From NCBI GenBank assembly GCA_022457155.1, contig JAJGOT010000039.1, positions 2,435,021 to 2,499,020 of the forward strand: a stretch of 64,000 nt of DNA. The letters are read 5' to 3'. The notes under the pieces were generated by a model. The model was not told the origin of the DNA. It did no database searches and was given only the letters and a program-made list of their open reading frames with translations. Both the position numbers and the translations under genes were made by a program. This document shows, in pieces, positions 10,565 to 18,417 of the stretch. This DNA comes from Cladopsammia gracilis (Eukaryota > Cnidaria > Anthozoa > Scleractinia > Dendrophylliidae). How positions within the stretch are numbered: the first letter of the stretch is position 1; every line of letters begins with the position of its first letter.

Positions 10565-11160
10565 TTAACACCAAGGCCTAATTTCTGTTTTATATCAATC
10601 GTGTTTCTAGCCAACCAATGACCCCATTGTTTCTCATCATATGGTACTTCATCTAAAGCTTTGACCATTTTTCTGTCTGCTCTATTCTTACACTTTCTGT
10701 CGTCTTCACAAACACTATAATCAACATCGTGCTGCATGGCAATGGCATCCGTTCTCCCTGTAGGTTGGTCATATATTTCTAATATTTGGCCAGTTGTTGG
10801 GTCATATTTTAATTGTTTATCAATAGGATTATATGGTCCTGTATAACGATGACCAGGTAAAGTAAATCCTCTTTTGGGTTTTGGTAATTTACCAATCATT
10901 TTATGAATATCAATATTACCTCCATCTAAATCAGGTCTATCTGTTTTATATTTAATATTGGGTGTAACTTTAGTAGTTGATAATTGATTTAGCATATCTG
11001 AAGTAGTCTTTTGCAAAAATGGTTTGGATTTTTCCAATGCAAAATTCACTGCTTTTTTCTGCATATTTTTATTTCTCATTAATTCACTTAATCCATATCG
11101 GCTCATTTCAACAGCTTTTTTACCTAACCAAGGTATAGCATGCATTGTTAATCCTTCCAT
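10528..11160 (-). CDS. Phospholipase A2-like capsid-associated protein
   Basis: 210 residues. The N-terminus (about 1-60) is helical and basic. The C-terminal half has a PLA2 core: calcium-loop-like YTGPYNP at 106-112 and the catalytic pair in QHDVDY (His144, Asp145), followed by a Cys-containing helix. This is the parvovirus VP1-like arrangement, where the enzyme modifies membranes during entry. That role is known for those viruses and only inferred here. The protein ends in a Lys/Arg-rich tail that overlaps the integrase frame. It lies downstream of the zinc-ribbon and protease genes. Confidence 0.85.
   Translation of the reverse strand: MEGLTMHAIPWLGKKAVEMSRYGLSELMRNKNMQKKAVNFALEKSKPFLQKTTSDMLNQLSTTKVTPNIKYKTDRPDLDGGNIDIHKMIGKLPKPKRGFTLPGHRYTGPYNPIDKQLKYDPTTGQILEIYDQPTGRTDAIAMQHDVDYSVCEDDRKCKNRADRKMVKALDEVPYDEKQWGHWLARNTIDIKQKLGLGVKQKRKPKNGKRR
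10543..10549 (-). promoter_or_regulatory. Candidate -1 frameshift site A_AAA_AAC
   Basis: In the PLA2-like frame the codons read CCA AAA AAC GGA, giving a textbook slippery heptamer in the correct phase. A -1 slip enters exactly the integrase frame, five codons before the PLA2 stop. About ten bases downstream, GTTGAG and CTCAAC can form a short stem. This is a prediction from sequence. Confidence 0.5.
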
Positions 11161-11173
11161 TGCTAATTCTCCT

Positions 11174-11195
11174 AAGCCCGCCCCCTGAGACGGGC
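11174..11195. terminator. Small hairpin between zinc-ribbon and PLA2-like genes
   Basis: AGCCCG and CGGGCT form a 6-bp stem around a 10-base loop in otherwise AT-rich sequence, just inside the stop of the zinc-ribbon gene. A role in termination is only a guess. Confidence 0.3.
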
Positions 11196-11198
11196 TAA

Positions 11199-11363
11199 TT
11201 AGTTTCCCTGTTTTTTTTTTTTAACAAAACGTGTCTTAGTGGCCCCACATTCGCTACATTGAGATTTTAGCATAAGACGATTATTTTTGGTTTTAACATA
11301 TTTTTCAGTGCCTGGTACAGATTCTGTCTGCTTCTTCTGTTTTACACAATAACTTTTCACCAT
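11199..11363 (-). CDS. Small zinc-ribbon protein (DUF5679-like)
   Basis: A 54-residue protein with ATG at 11363, just downstream of a TATATATAT block. It begins MVKSYCVKQKKQTE and has a second metal site SQCSECGATKTRF. Small zinc ribbons of this type are frequent in large DNA viruses and Polintons; nucleic-acid binding is presumed. The first knuckle reads CVKQ where a CxxC pair is expected, so one ligand is missing. A run of 12 A lies near the 3' end, and a change of one base there would open the frame toward the PLA2-like gene. Confidence 0.6.
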   Translation of the reverse strand: MVKSYCVKQKKQTESVPGTEKYVKTKNNRLMLKSQCSECGATKTRFVKKKKQGN

Positions 11364-11378
11364 TTATATATATATAAA

Positions 11379-11984
11379 TTAGATATTTTTGAAGTAATGT
11401 ATGATGAATTGACGATTGACATGTTGATCCCTCATATTAAACAATGGATTGTGAATAGTTTCTAAAATAGTTTTACCCGTCTGTCTTTCATATAAATAGT
11501 ATAAACACCAGTATCCACACAAAACAGAATCTCGTTCTTGTATTTCGTCTCCCGAATAAATTATTTGTTTTCCACTTGTTGATAAATACGTTTGAACCTC
11601 ATTCGGCATAATTAAACCAAAACTATCAAAGTATTCACAAAATTGGTTGATGTTTCTGTAGCATACCCAATGGGTGCCAGCCCCTATTTTTCTATCTAAA
11701 TTAACAATACCACATTCTTTTTTTAATATTATGTCTGGTAAATTATCTCGACTGAATATACCTCTGAAATGTTTTATTTTGAGTTTATTAATCCATTTCA
11801 TTAGATCGAGATTGCTGAGGGGCTTATTAATGAATCTTACAGAATTGCTCCGATTAATGGGATTGAGTTGAATGGGCTGTTTTTTCCTAATAGCAGTCCC
11901 TTGCCTTTTTTCCCTTTGCGTTTTTTGGGAGTTTTTATTTTGGTTGGTAGTCCCATACCAATAGGATTTTTCATTTGTTCCCAT
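11379..11984 (-). CDS. Adenain/Ulp1-like cysteine protease
   Basis: The maturation protease of the capsid. Counting from 11984: His105 (GTHWVCY), Asp120 (YFDSFG), oxyanion Gln149 and nucleophile Cys156 in QERDSVLCGYWC, the same Gln-to-Cys spacing as adenovirus protease. The conserved domain starts near residue 55 (KPLSNLDLMKWINKLKI). The first 49 codons overlap the preceding core-protein gene in another frame and are probably not all translated; Met62 is a possible true start. The catalytic set is intact. It lies directly downstream of a core-like protein and the capsid gene, as in other Polintons. Confidence 0.88.
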   Translation of the reverse strand: MGTNEKSYWYGTTNQNKNSQKTQREKRQGTAIRKKQPIQLNPINRSNSVRFINKPLSNLDLMKWINKLKIKHFRGIFSRDNLPDIILKKECGIVNLDRKIGAGTHWVCYRNINQFCEYFDSFGLIMPNEVQTYLSTSGKQIIYSGDEIQERDSVLCGYWCLYYLYERQTGKTILETIHNPLFNMRDQHVNRQFIIHYFKNI

Positions 11985-12709
11985 GTTCCAAAAAAAGGGG
12001 GTGGTTGAAGCATATATGGATTAATTAATCCTCCTTTTGATTTTGGTGAAGGAGGAACATAAACTGGTAATGATCTTCTTGATCTCCGACTATCAACCTG
12101 TAAACCTTTGCCAGTTAATGCATTCAACAAAAGTGGAACTCTGATTGAAGCGAGAAGAGTACCGAGAAATCCTCCCTGTTGTGTTTTTGTGGGTTTAATA
12201 ACTACCTGACCACCAGTCTGAAAAGCATCTAATATTTGCTTCTTTTGTGATGCAGTCAACCAATCTTTATACTGTATCAATTGATTTACTTTATTTTGAG
12301 GAATCATAAAACCGCCTATTTGTCCTTTTCCAAAAATTTTATCATTTCCAAGGCTTCCTAAAGCACTCATAGCGCCTGTTGTTAGAGCTGGGACTGCTTT
12401 TGTTACTGCTTTTGTAGCATAAGGCAATAGTTTAGTTCCAAGTGAAATCAATGATGACCATAGACTACCACCATGCTTTACAGCTTTTCTTATCTGTGTT
12501 TTACTTATTTTTATATCAACGCCGGTACCATTATTCATAGCTTTTTTGATTCTATTCAGTTGTGTTCTGTTAAGCATGAGTTCATCATTACCAGTCAATT
12601 CATTTTTATTCAGTCTGATAGTAATAGCAGAATTATTTTGATAAGCTCTTGCTAATTTTTGTCTTTGCCCATCTGATAGACTTACTCCATGAGAATAATA
12701 AGTTGTCAT
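11837..12709 (-). CDS. Glycine-rich, hydrophobic virion core-like protein
   Basis: 290 residues. The N-terminal 70 residues contain ubiquitin-like spaced LNKNELTGNDELMLNRTQ segments. The middle has hydrophobic helices (LISLGTKLLPYATKAV) broken by GG motifs that could be protease sites. The C-terminus is Lys-rich then ends GLLLGKNSPFNSIPLIGAIL. It resembles adenovirus-type minor core proteins in composition, and that assignment is an inference. A TATA-rich block (CATATATTATATACAAGAA) precedes the ATG. The 3' end overlaps the protease frame by 148 bases. It follows the major capsid gene. Confidence 0.65.
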   Translation of the reverse strand: MTTYYSHGVSLSDGQRQKLARAYQNNSAITIRLNKNELTGNDELMLNRTQLNRIKKAMNNGTGVDIKISKTQIRKAVKHGGSLWSSLISLGTKLLPYATKAVTKAVPALTTGAMSALGSLGNDKIFGKGQIGGFMIPQNKVNQLIQYKDWLTASQKKQILDAFQTGGQVVIKPTKTQQGGFLGTLLASIRVPLLLNALTGKGLQVDSRRSRRSLPVYVPPSPKSKGGLINPYMLQPPPFFGTWEQMKNPIGMGLPTKIKTPKKRKGKKGKGLLLGKNSPFNSIPLIGAIL

Positions 12710-12790
12710 TTCTTGTATATAATATATGTTATATAATTTTTGGGTTTATAAAACATATTTAACTAAAGAATTGAATAATTTGTATTTGAT

Positions 12791-14068
12791 TTAAGATCGA
12801 AGTAACAATTTACCATCCTTCTGTTGCAATTCTACTTCTTGCTCATAAAGTGTTAAAGCATAGACACTATAATTTGCGTTTGGTGCCCCAGATAATTTAT
12901 AATGGAAAGTAAGCTTTGTGGTTCCACCTTTGATATCCATGTTTTGTTTTGTTAAGTCAAAATAAAGGAATGAAAATATAGTGCTGAAATTATCTCTATG
13001 AAGCAATGTTCCACCTTGATAATCATTGTTTGCATGAACATATTTCAAAACATCTCTATACACACGTGTGATATCTGTTGTTGGTGTATAGTGATTGTCA
13101 GGATATTCATTACCATTCCCTACCTCAAGATGACAATCCACAAGAGTTCGATTATTAGCTACACTAAATGTATTATACAAAAATGGATTTGCTGTTTGAG
13201 TATCTATGCTTGCGTCATTGATTATAAACACAAAAACATGACGAGGTCTTGATATCCCAGATGTTATTTTGAAATTACCAGTTTGAATTTGTGAAGAATT
13301 ACTCCTTTCCACATTTTCACGGAGGTAAGTCCATTTATGTGGTTGCAGATATTGGCTCATATACAATGATTGTCCTTCTGAATTAAAAGTGATTCTTGGT
13401 ACCCACAATTGCATCCTAGTAATGATAACCCTACAGTCATCTGCCGCCTGCCAAATCAAATTGCCGTCACTTTCAATTTCAAAATTCAGTTCAATCCTTG
13501 TGTTTGGCAATAGTTCATCCTCAAGACTTTCAAACAATGAATACCTGTTTAATGGAATTTCAGTATGAACTGTAGTAGATACACCTAGTAAGATTTTTCT
13601 AGTACCAAAACCTTTATTATAAGCAGCTTCAGCAGGTCTTTCTTCTGCATGCCTATTTGTATCCAGATAAAAAAATTCATTTGTTGCTGTACTTTCAGCA
13701 TATGTTGGACTGTACTCTAAGAGATTTTTTATATTCACACAATGGTTAGCATTATTACAATCATAAAGTTTCTTACCATTTACTTTGATATCCAAATTTT
13801 TTATGAAAGAAGATGAACCATTCACAATGCCGTTATGATCAGTAACTGTGAGATCAGCACCATCTGCTGTCTTATTCACTTTGAAGTCTATGGAAAGTCT
13901 AGCATTATACCAATCAAATGGTGTTACTTCACCACTATTATCAGCAACAAAACGATATCCATCCTTTTTTTGTCTAGCATTATTGCCAACAACTGTATTC
14001 AGAGCTGTTTCTAATTCGAAGACTATATCTTCATATCTTTCAACATATTTAGGATTTCTAAAACTCAT
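12791..14068 (-). CDS. Major capsid protein, double jelly-roll
   Basis: 425 residues, the usual length for adintovirus-type hexon-like capsid proteins. It is rich in beta-strand patterns across two halves: residues about 40-210, ending ELLPNTRIELNFEIES, and 230-400, ending TTKLTFHYKLSG. It has no signal peptide or membrane segment. The frame is intact, in contrast to several neighbours. The start at 14068 follows TCTAATTATATATA. It would form the trimeric shell capsomers. Its place between the pVI-like and core-like proteins, with protease downstream, supports the call. Sequence similarity to the element 2 capsid is not obvious by eye. Confidence 0.82.
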   Translation of the reverse strand: MSFRNPKYVERYEDIVFELETALNTVVGNNARQKKDGYRFVADNSGEVTPFDWYNARLSIDFKVNKTADGADLTVTDHNGIVNGSSSFIKNLDIKVNGKKLYDCNNANHCVNIKNLLEYSPTYAESTATNEFFYLDTNRHAEERPAEAAYNKGFGTRKILLGVSTTVHTEIPLNRYSLFESLEDELLPNTRIELNFEIESDGNLIWQAADDCRVIITRMQLWVPRITFNSEGQSLYMSQYLQPHKWTYLRENVERSNSSQIQTGNFKITSGISRPRHVFVFIINDASIDTQTANPFLYNTFSVANNRTLVDCHLEVGNGNEYPDNHYTPTTDITRVYRDVLKYVHANNDYQGGTLLHRDNFSTIFSFLYFDLTKQNMDIKGGTTKLTFHYKLSGAPNANYSVYALTLYEQEVELQQKDGKLLLRS

Positions 14069-14082
14069 TATATATAATTAGA

Positions 14083-14497
14083 TTAGATAAATTTTAACTT
14101 ACGAAGTTTACCACCAGCTAATAATTGACTTACTCTTTTACTAATCTCATAATCCGTTAATGGTTGTTTAACTGTTGAAGTTTTGTCGTGTCATTAATGG
14201 TGTTCCCATTTTGTTTCCTTTTTTGCTTAATAGTTGAATTATTTTATCTCCAGCCTTTTTTGCTGCAAAATCACCAGTTTTAGTAGCTGCGTTCTCAATA
14301 GCTTTTTCGGCACCCTTTTGAAGTCCAGTTTTCAATGTTTTTTTCATCGTTTGTCCAAATAATTTTTTACCAACTGATTTAAAAACATCTGTTATTCCTT
14401 CACCATATTGTGTTTTTATGTCTTCATTATAAATATGTGTTTTTACACGTCGACCTAATTCTGGATTATAACGTCTCTTATATTCACATTGTCTCAT
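14083..14497 (-). pseudogene. pVI-like amphipathic virion protein, probable frameshift
   Basis: The first frame (14497-14168) gives 109 residues. It has a basic N-terminus, then YGEGITDVFKSVGKKLFG and further amphipathic lysine- and alanine-rich helices. This resembles membrane-active or cement proteins such as adenovirus pVI, by composition only. It stops soon after MTRQ. A second frame, entered by loss of one A in the CAAAAC run near 14178, continues to 14083 with DYEISKRVSQLLAGGKLRK. That has good coding character and ends just before the capsid gene. The simplest reading is a one-base indel; a short first product is also possible. Confidence 0.55.
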
Positions 14498-14519
14498 AAT
14501 TATATATTATTACATTAGA

Positions 14520-15280
14520 TTAAATAGGTGTTGATCTGAGAATCAAGGTTAGAAACCAATCTATACCATTCAGATTTATTGGTCTTCCTAAAGCGTCACT
14601 AACATAAAACCGCATTTGACTTATATAATTTGAGGCCACAGCACAAAATAATACTCTTTTCGGTTCATATGAAAACGGGTATGAACGAGTTAAATTGTCT
14701 GTAGGAATGACAGCGATAGTATTCGTGTTCTGCCCATCAACAATGCTGTCTCTTATACCATCACTATTTATATAAATAATACCAATAGAATTTGTTATAT
14801 TCGGTAATTTTGTTCCATATTCTGTTTGTGTTACTAGTTTTTGTTGAAAACCGATTAACTCTCCAAAATTAGTGTTTCTTAGATCTAACTGATAATTATT
14901 GTCAATTTCAATAACTACTTTATATGATGATAATAAATATCAAATTAATATGATACTCATTACCTGTTTTGTGGTTCTTTCTGTCCATAAATTGATGTAA
15001 ATAATCGTTAATATCATTGTATGAATATATGCCATCAACAAAAGTTACTGTTTCCCATGTTTTTTCCACTATCAGCACTATATTTGATTATGTTGTTTTT
15101 GTATTCTTGATTGATATTGTGCCAAGAATATGTCATTGTAAGTCTATCTACAGCTATTTCATTTATCATATCATCTTGTAATTTTAAGATTGGATTGAAT
15201 TTAATTACGAAATCCTCAGCTTTACTTCTTCCTACTTTCACTCCATAAACTGATGAAATATGAATTGCTCTTTCTTGCAT
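14520..15280 (-). pseudogene. Minor capsid (penton-like) protein, two frameshifts
   Basis: Three consecutive frames together show a jelly-roll capsid protein. Frame one (15280 to about 15060) starts MQERAIHISSVYGVKVGRSK and has DRLTMTYSWHNI. A break falls in the T6 run at 15060-15065. Frame two continues with VTFVDGIYSYNDIND until a stop at 14920-14922. Frame three runs to 14520 and contains NNYQLDLRNTNFGELIGF and ends NGIDWFLTLILRS. In related elements this protein forms the vertices. Two independent indels indicate that this copy is non-functional, unless the assembly is at fault. Confidence 0.75.
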
Positions 15281-15290
15281 TGTTATATTA

Positions 15291-15965
15291 TTAGATTACA
15301 TATTCTTTCAACAGACTTATGAGCTGATCGTTTGTAATTGTACCCAGTTTGTTTAATGTGTGTGCAATTTGCGAAAATTCGTCTTTGACACCATCATTTC
15401 CTGCTATTATTGACCCCCCTAGCAGCTCTAGACGACTCATAAGATCATGTGGATTGTTATAATAAACAACACCATTACCTATCTTTTTATATTTATTGGA
15501 AGTTCTATGTATTGGTATTTTACTAATTCTATTCAAGTCATCGAATACCATTTTTGATAGAGGACTATATTTCTTCCTACTGTTGAACCACTTTGTAAGC
15601 AGATCAAGTGTATCAAAATCAACCTGTTTATCATATACTTTTTGTCCATCTTTATAAGCTACCAGCTTAAGCTGACCATATAGTTTCGGAATATCGATCT
15701 TAAGGTTGCCATATCGCCCACTTCGTGATATTTTGTAAGCATTTCGTTTAGGTTGGGTGTAAATACCTTCACCCAAATATTTTGGGGCTGCTTTGATATG
15801 CTCTAACCTTGTTAAATAATCTTTGATGTATGGTAACTCTTCTTTATTGCGATTATATGTTGTTCGTTCAATTTTAGACAATTTTTTTAAGGGTAAACCT
15901 TTTTTCGTCGAATGATCTTGAATATAATTTTGACTTCGTGTTATTTTATTTTTAATTTTTTTCAA
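15291..15965 (-). CDS. DUF8207-type Polinton protein (C-terminal part)
   Basis: 224 residues. The core (about residues 68-165) holds GEGIYTQPKRNAYKI, YGNLKIDIPKLYGQLKL and VDFDTLDLLTKWFNSRKKYSPLS, a block that recurs in invertebrate Polinton-like elements. I recall it as DUF8207, function unknown. It is probably a virion or DNA-linked protein, given its place beside capsid genes. Its start overlaps the end of the next upstream gene by 14 bases in another frame. That may mean translational coupling, or a single ancestral protein split by an indel. Confidence 0.7.
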   Translation of the reverse strand: MKKIKNKITRSQNYIQDHSTKKGLPLKKLSKIERTTYNRNKEELPYIKDYLTRLEHIKAAPKYLGEGIYTQPKRNAYKISRSGRYGNLKIDIPKLYGQLKLVAYKDGQKVYDKQVDFDTLDLLTKWFNSRKKYSPLSKMVFDDLNRISKIPIHRTSNKYKKIGNGVVYYNNPHDLMSRLELLGGSIIAGNDGVKDEFSQIAHTLNKLGTITNDQLISLLKEYVI

Positions 15966-16494
15966 TGTATTTGTCTGGATCTAACTTTGTATTCATGATA
16001 ACAGATGGTAAGGGATAGCCCTTATCATCTAACAACTGTTTGTATTCTTCATTTATACCTTTATCCAAATTTAAAGTTTTCGGTTGTTTTTTACTTGTGC
16101 TGGGTAGAACTTCTTCCTCTTTCTCTTCAATAACATCTCCAACTTCTTCCTCTCCCTCTTTCATAGCATCTCCTTCATCATCCTCATCCATAAGAGACCA
16201 TTTCAGTTGCGGTAACACTTTTCTATCATATGATATTGCTTTTGTTGGATCAATTAATTGTATTATGTCCATTTGATTATCTTTCAATTGTTTAATAAGT
16301 TCATCCTGTGTTTTATCAATACTTTTTTTAATAGCTTCCTGAACATCAATAGAAGGTTTAAACTTTTCCGCTGTTTCTTCGTAAACATCTTGTTTAGAAA
16401 TTCTACTTTCTTTGATGACATCACGTACAGATTTTGTTATTTCCCCAGACTTGATTTTAGGAATGGCGATTTTCTTATAACGATCTACGTCCAT
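15952..16494 (-). CDS. Acidic, coiled-coil protein upstream of DUF8207 part
   Basis: 180 residues. The N-terminal 75 residues are helical and repeat Lys/Glu patterns (SVRDVIKESRISKQDVYEET). A strongly acidic stretch with EEKEEE follows near residues 100-130. No catalytic motif is seen. It may be the N-terminal half of the DUF8207-type protein encoded just downstream, since the two overlap by 14 bases. The ATG at 16494 directly follows the AT-rich block of the bidirectional promoter at 16497-16576. Function is unknown. Confidence 0.6.
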   Translation of the reverse strand: MDVDRYKKIAIPKIKSGEITKSVRDVIKESRISKQDVYEETAEKFKPSIDVQEAIKKSIDKTQDELIKQLKDNQMDIIQLIDPTKAISYDRKVLPQLKWSLMDEDDEGDAMKEGEEEVGDVIEEKEEEVLPSTSKKQPKTLNLDKGINEEYKQLLDDKGYPLPSVIMNTKLDPDKYIEKN

Positions 16495-16496
16495 TT

Positions 16497-16576
16497 ATAC
16501 TATTACATTATATAAACTTATCTCAACTTATCTCAACTTATCTCAACTTATCTTTTTAATATAATGTAATAGTATA
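16497..16576. promoter_or_regulatory. Symmetric bidirectional promoter with tandem 11-mers
   Basis: This lies between the divergent DUF8207-type operon (minus) and the ATPase (plus). TATACTATTACATTATATA at the left and TATAATGTAATAGTATA at the right are inverted copies, each ending next to an ATG. Between them, ACTTATCTCA repeats about four times (16516-16554). The layout suggests one regulator serving both directions. Confidence 0.7.
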
Positions 16577-17218
16577 ATGGAAATACCTAATTATGATTCA
16601 GGAAGTAGTCAAAATGAAAATTTCAAGCAATTGTTTCAATACATGCCAAGGAACACATTTCGAATGTTAATATGTGGTAATTCGGGGTCTGGCAAAACTA
16701 ACCTTTTATATCATATGCTGATGAGTCCCTTGTTATATTACGACCAGATCCATCTATATGCGAAAAACCTTGATCAAGATAAATATATAAACATGATGGA
16801 TAACATAAATGAAATCAGTCAACAGGTTGGTTATGATGTCCTAGTTTGTAATAATAATGATATCATACCAGTTAGTGATATACAAAATACAGACTTACAG
16901 AGAATAGTTATTTTTGATGACTATGTGTGTGAAAAAAATCAAAAGCAACTTATTGATTATTTCATTCAAGGGCGGCATAAGAATTGCTCAGTTATATACC
17001 TAAGCCAATCATTTTATAAAACTCCAAAAGATATCAGATTAAACTGTTCGCATTACTGTATTTATAATTTTCCCAGTAATAATGAAAAAAATATGATATG
17101 CAGAGAACTTGGAGTCACCAAAGACCAATATCTTAAAGCAACTAAAAAACCATACTTTTTCCTATATGTTGACAAACCAATGAAAACAGTTAAAAGAAAC
17201 GTTTTTGGAAATATCTAA
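16577..17218 (+). CDS. A32/FtsK-type genome-packaging ATPase
   Basis: Pumps DNA into the capsid. It has 213 residues with Walker A GNSGSGKT at 34-41, Walker B VIFDD at 111-115, and a sensor-like SVIYLSQSFYKTPKD segment near 138-152. Length and motif spacing fit Polinton and adintovirus ATPases. The frame is intact. The ATG is preceded by TAATGTAATAGTATA, the shared promoter motif. It heads the rightward group, followed by the fibre remnant. It is only distantly similar to the element 2 ATPase. Confidence 0.92.
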   Translation: MEIPNYDSGSSQNENFKQLFQYMPRNTFRMLICGNSGSGKTNLLYHMLMSPLLYYDQIHLYAKNLDQDKYINMMDNINEISQQVGYDVLVCNNNDIIPVSDIQNTDLQRIVIFDDYVCEKNQKQLIDYFIQGRHKNCSVIYLSQSFYKTPKDIRLNCSHYCIYNFPSNNEKNMICRELGVTKDQYLKATKKPYFFLYVDKPMKTVKRNVFGNI

Positions 17219-17231
17219 TATACTAATATAA

Positions 17232-17615
17232 ATGGGTATTTTTAATGAACATTCTAAAACTATTCCATCATCAAATAACACGGTAAAAGTAGGCCCTCCG
17301 GGCATCCAAGTCTCTTATTTTTGAATTTTGCAAATCCATTTCAAATTATACCTTATGATTGTATTTTAAAAGGCATCAATTGTTACTTTGGCTCATTGAC
17401 TAATTCTGATTTTCTTATTACTTTAAAAGTCAGAGTCAGTGGAACCAATATACAAAATCAAAGCTTTGACTCAACTGAAAATGAAAGGCGACAGAAATTT
17501 AACATAAATATGAACCTATCCAAACATGATATAATATGGATTGAAATTTACAAAAAAAAATACAACTGAACAGATCACGCATGATGACGTTATATTTGGT
17601 ATTGAATTCAATTAA
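17232..17615 (+). pseudogene. Collagen/fibre-like protein remnant
   Basis: Starts MGIFNEHSKTIPSSNN and quickly reaches VGPPGI, the first step of a collagen-like Gly-X-Y tract. It then stops at 17324. Another frame continues with a beta-rich segment (GINCYFGSLTNSDFLITLKV) to 17569, and a third, after an A9 run, ends FGIEFN at 17613-17615. The collagen-like middle seems to be lost and two frames are shifted. By analogy with virus fibres it could have been a surface spike. The position, 13 bases after the ATPase, supports an original operon member. Confidence 0.55.
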
Positions 17616-17658
17616 GCCATAGCGTTTGAAATTTAATTTCCCCAACTAAAATGGCCTT

Positions 17659-17690
17659 TGAAATCAAACCGCCCCGGCGGTTTGATTTCA
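17659..17690. terminator. Perfect 15-bp hairpin after fibre remnant
   Basis: TGAAATCAAACCGCC and its exact complement flank a two-base loop (CC). It lies about 45 bp after the end of the fibre remnant and 130 bp before the next gene, and is GC-rich against an AT-rich background. It may act as a terminator or as a 3'-end processing signal. Confidence 0.5.
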
Positions 17691-17819
17691 ATCATATTGA
17701 TCCAACCCTTTCTGAGGATTGTATTGGTTGATTGGATTGTAATTATAAATATTTTTAGCATTCTAGTAGATTAATAATTGTAAATGTGAATTTAAAATAT
17801 TATCCAAATATATAATATA

Positions 17820-18308
17820 ATGACTAAAACAGATATATTCAATTTTAATCACATAGATAAAAACATCAGCCAAGAAAAATTATCTGAAATCAAAGCATTG
17901 TATAAATTTTATCATAAACGCTTTTGGTGTTATAAGAAGGCTTTCAAATATTTCAAGAGATTGAATTTAATTATTAATGTAACTTCAACAGGCTTAGTAG
18001 TTATTGGTACAGTAGCTGGTAGTATCACATTAAATCCTGCTATACTAGCTTCTATTTCTGGAGCTGGTTTAGTTCTAAAAACAGTAAGTGAAATTAATAA
18101 TTATACCAAGAAAATAGAAATGTCTAAATTTGCATACACAACATATCAAAAAGTATTAGTTGATTTACGCTCATGTCTCAGAGGAAATCAATTCAACCAC
18201 ACTTTTTTCATCAATGAAATGAGACAGTTAGATGAAATAATCATTGATCTTTGTCCTCTTGCCGATAAATTTGAAAAACAGTACGATAAAAAATTCACTT
18301 CCGAGTAA
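17820..18308 (+). CDS. SLATT-like two-helix membrane protein
   Basis: 162 residues. Helical N-terminal part, two adjacent hydrophobic segments at about 54-72 and 74-92 (VTSTGLVVIGTVAG and LNPAILASISGAGLVL), then a long C-terminal helix. The order helix, two membrane spans, helix resembles SLATT-type pore proteins. The element 2 gene at 23137-23817 has the same layout with similar local words (YKRA/YKKA before the spans, KITKHEKI/KKIEMSKF after), so it is likely the orthologue. Its role may be membrane permeabilisation or assembly on membranes; this is an inference. TATATAATATA directly precedes the ATG. Confidence 0.65.
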   Translation: MTKTDIFNFNHIDKNISQEKLSEIKALYKFYHKRFWCYKKAFKYFKRLNLIINVTSTGLVVIGTVAGSITLNPAILASISGAGLVLKTVSEINNYTKKIEMSKFAYTTYQKVLVDLRSCLRGNQFNHTFFINEMRQLDEIIIDLCPLADKFEKQYDKKFTSE

Positions 18309-18361
18309 ACTTTTAGAGTAAATTTTACTAACAAACTTTATTCAATAACTCATTCATAGGG

Positions 18362-18413
18362 AAAACCCCCTTTGCATGACGTCTGACTTCCTGTTTTTCT
18401 GAGAATCATGCAA
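18362..18413. repeat. Subterminal copy of right-TIR segment
   Basis: ACCCCCT...GCATGACGTC..GACTTCCTGTTTTTCTGAGAA closely matches 19188-19232 inside the right TIR, in the same orientation. It is an internal duplication, mirrored on the left at 4650-4800. Confidence 0.6.
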
Positions 18414-18417
18414 CAGG

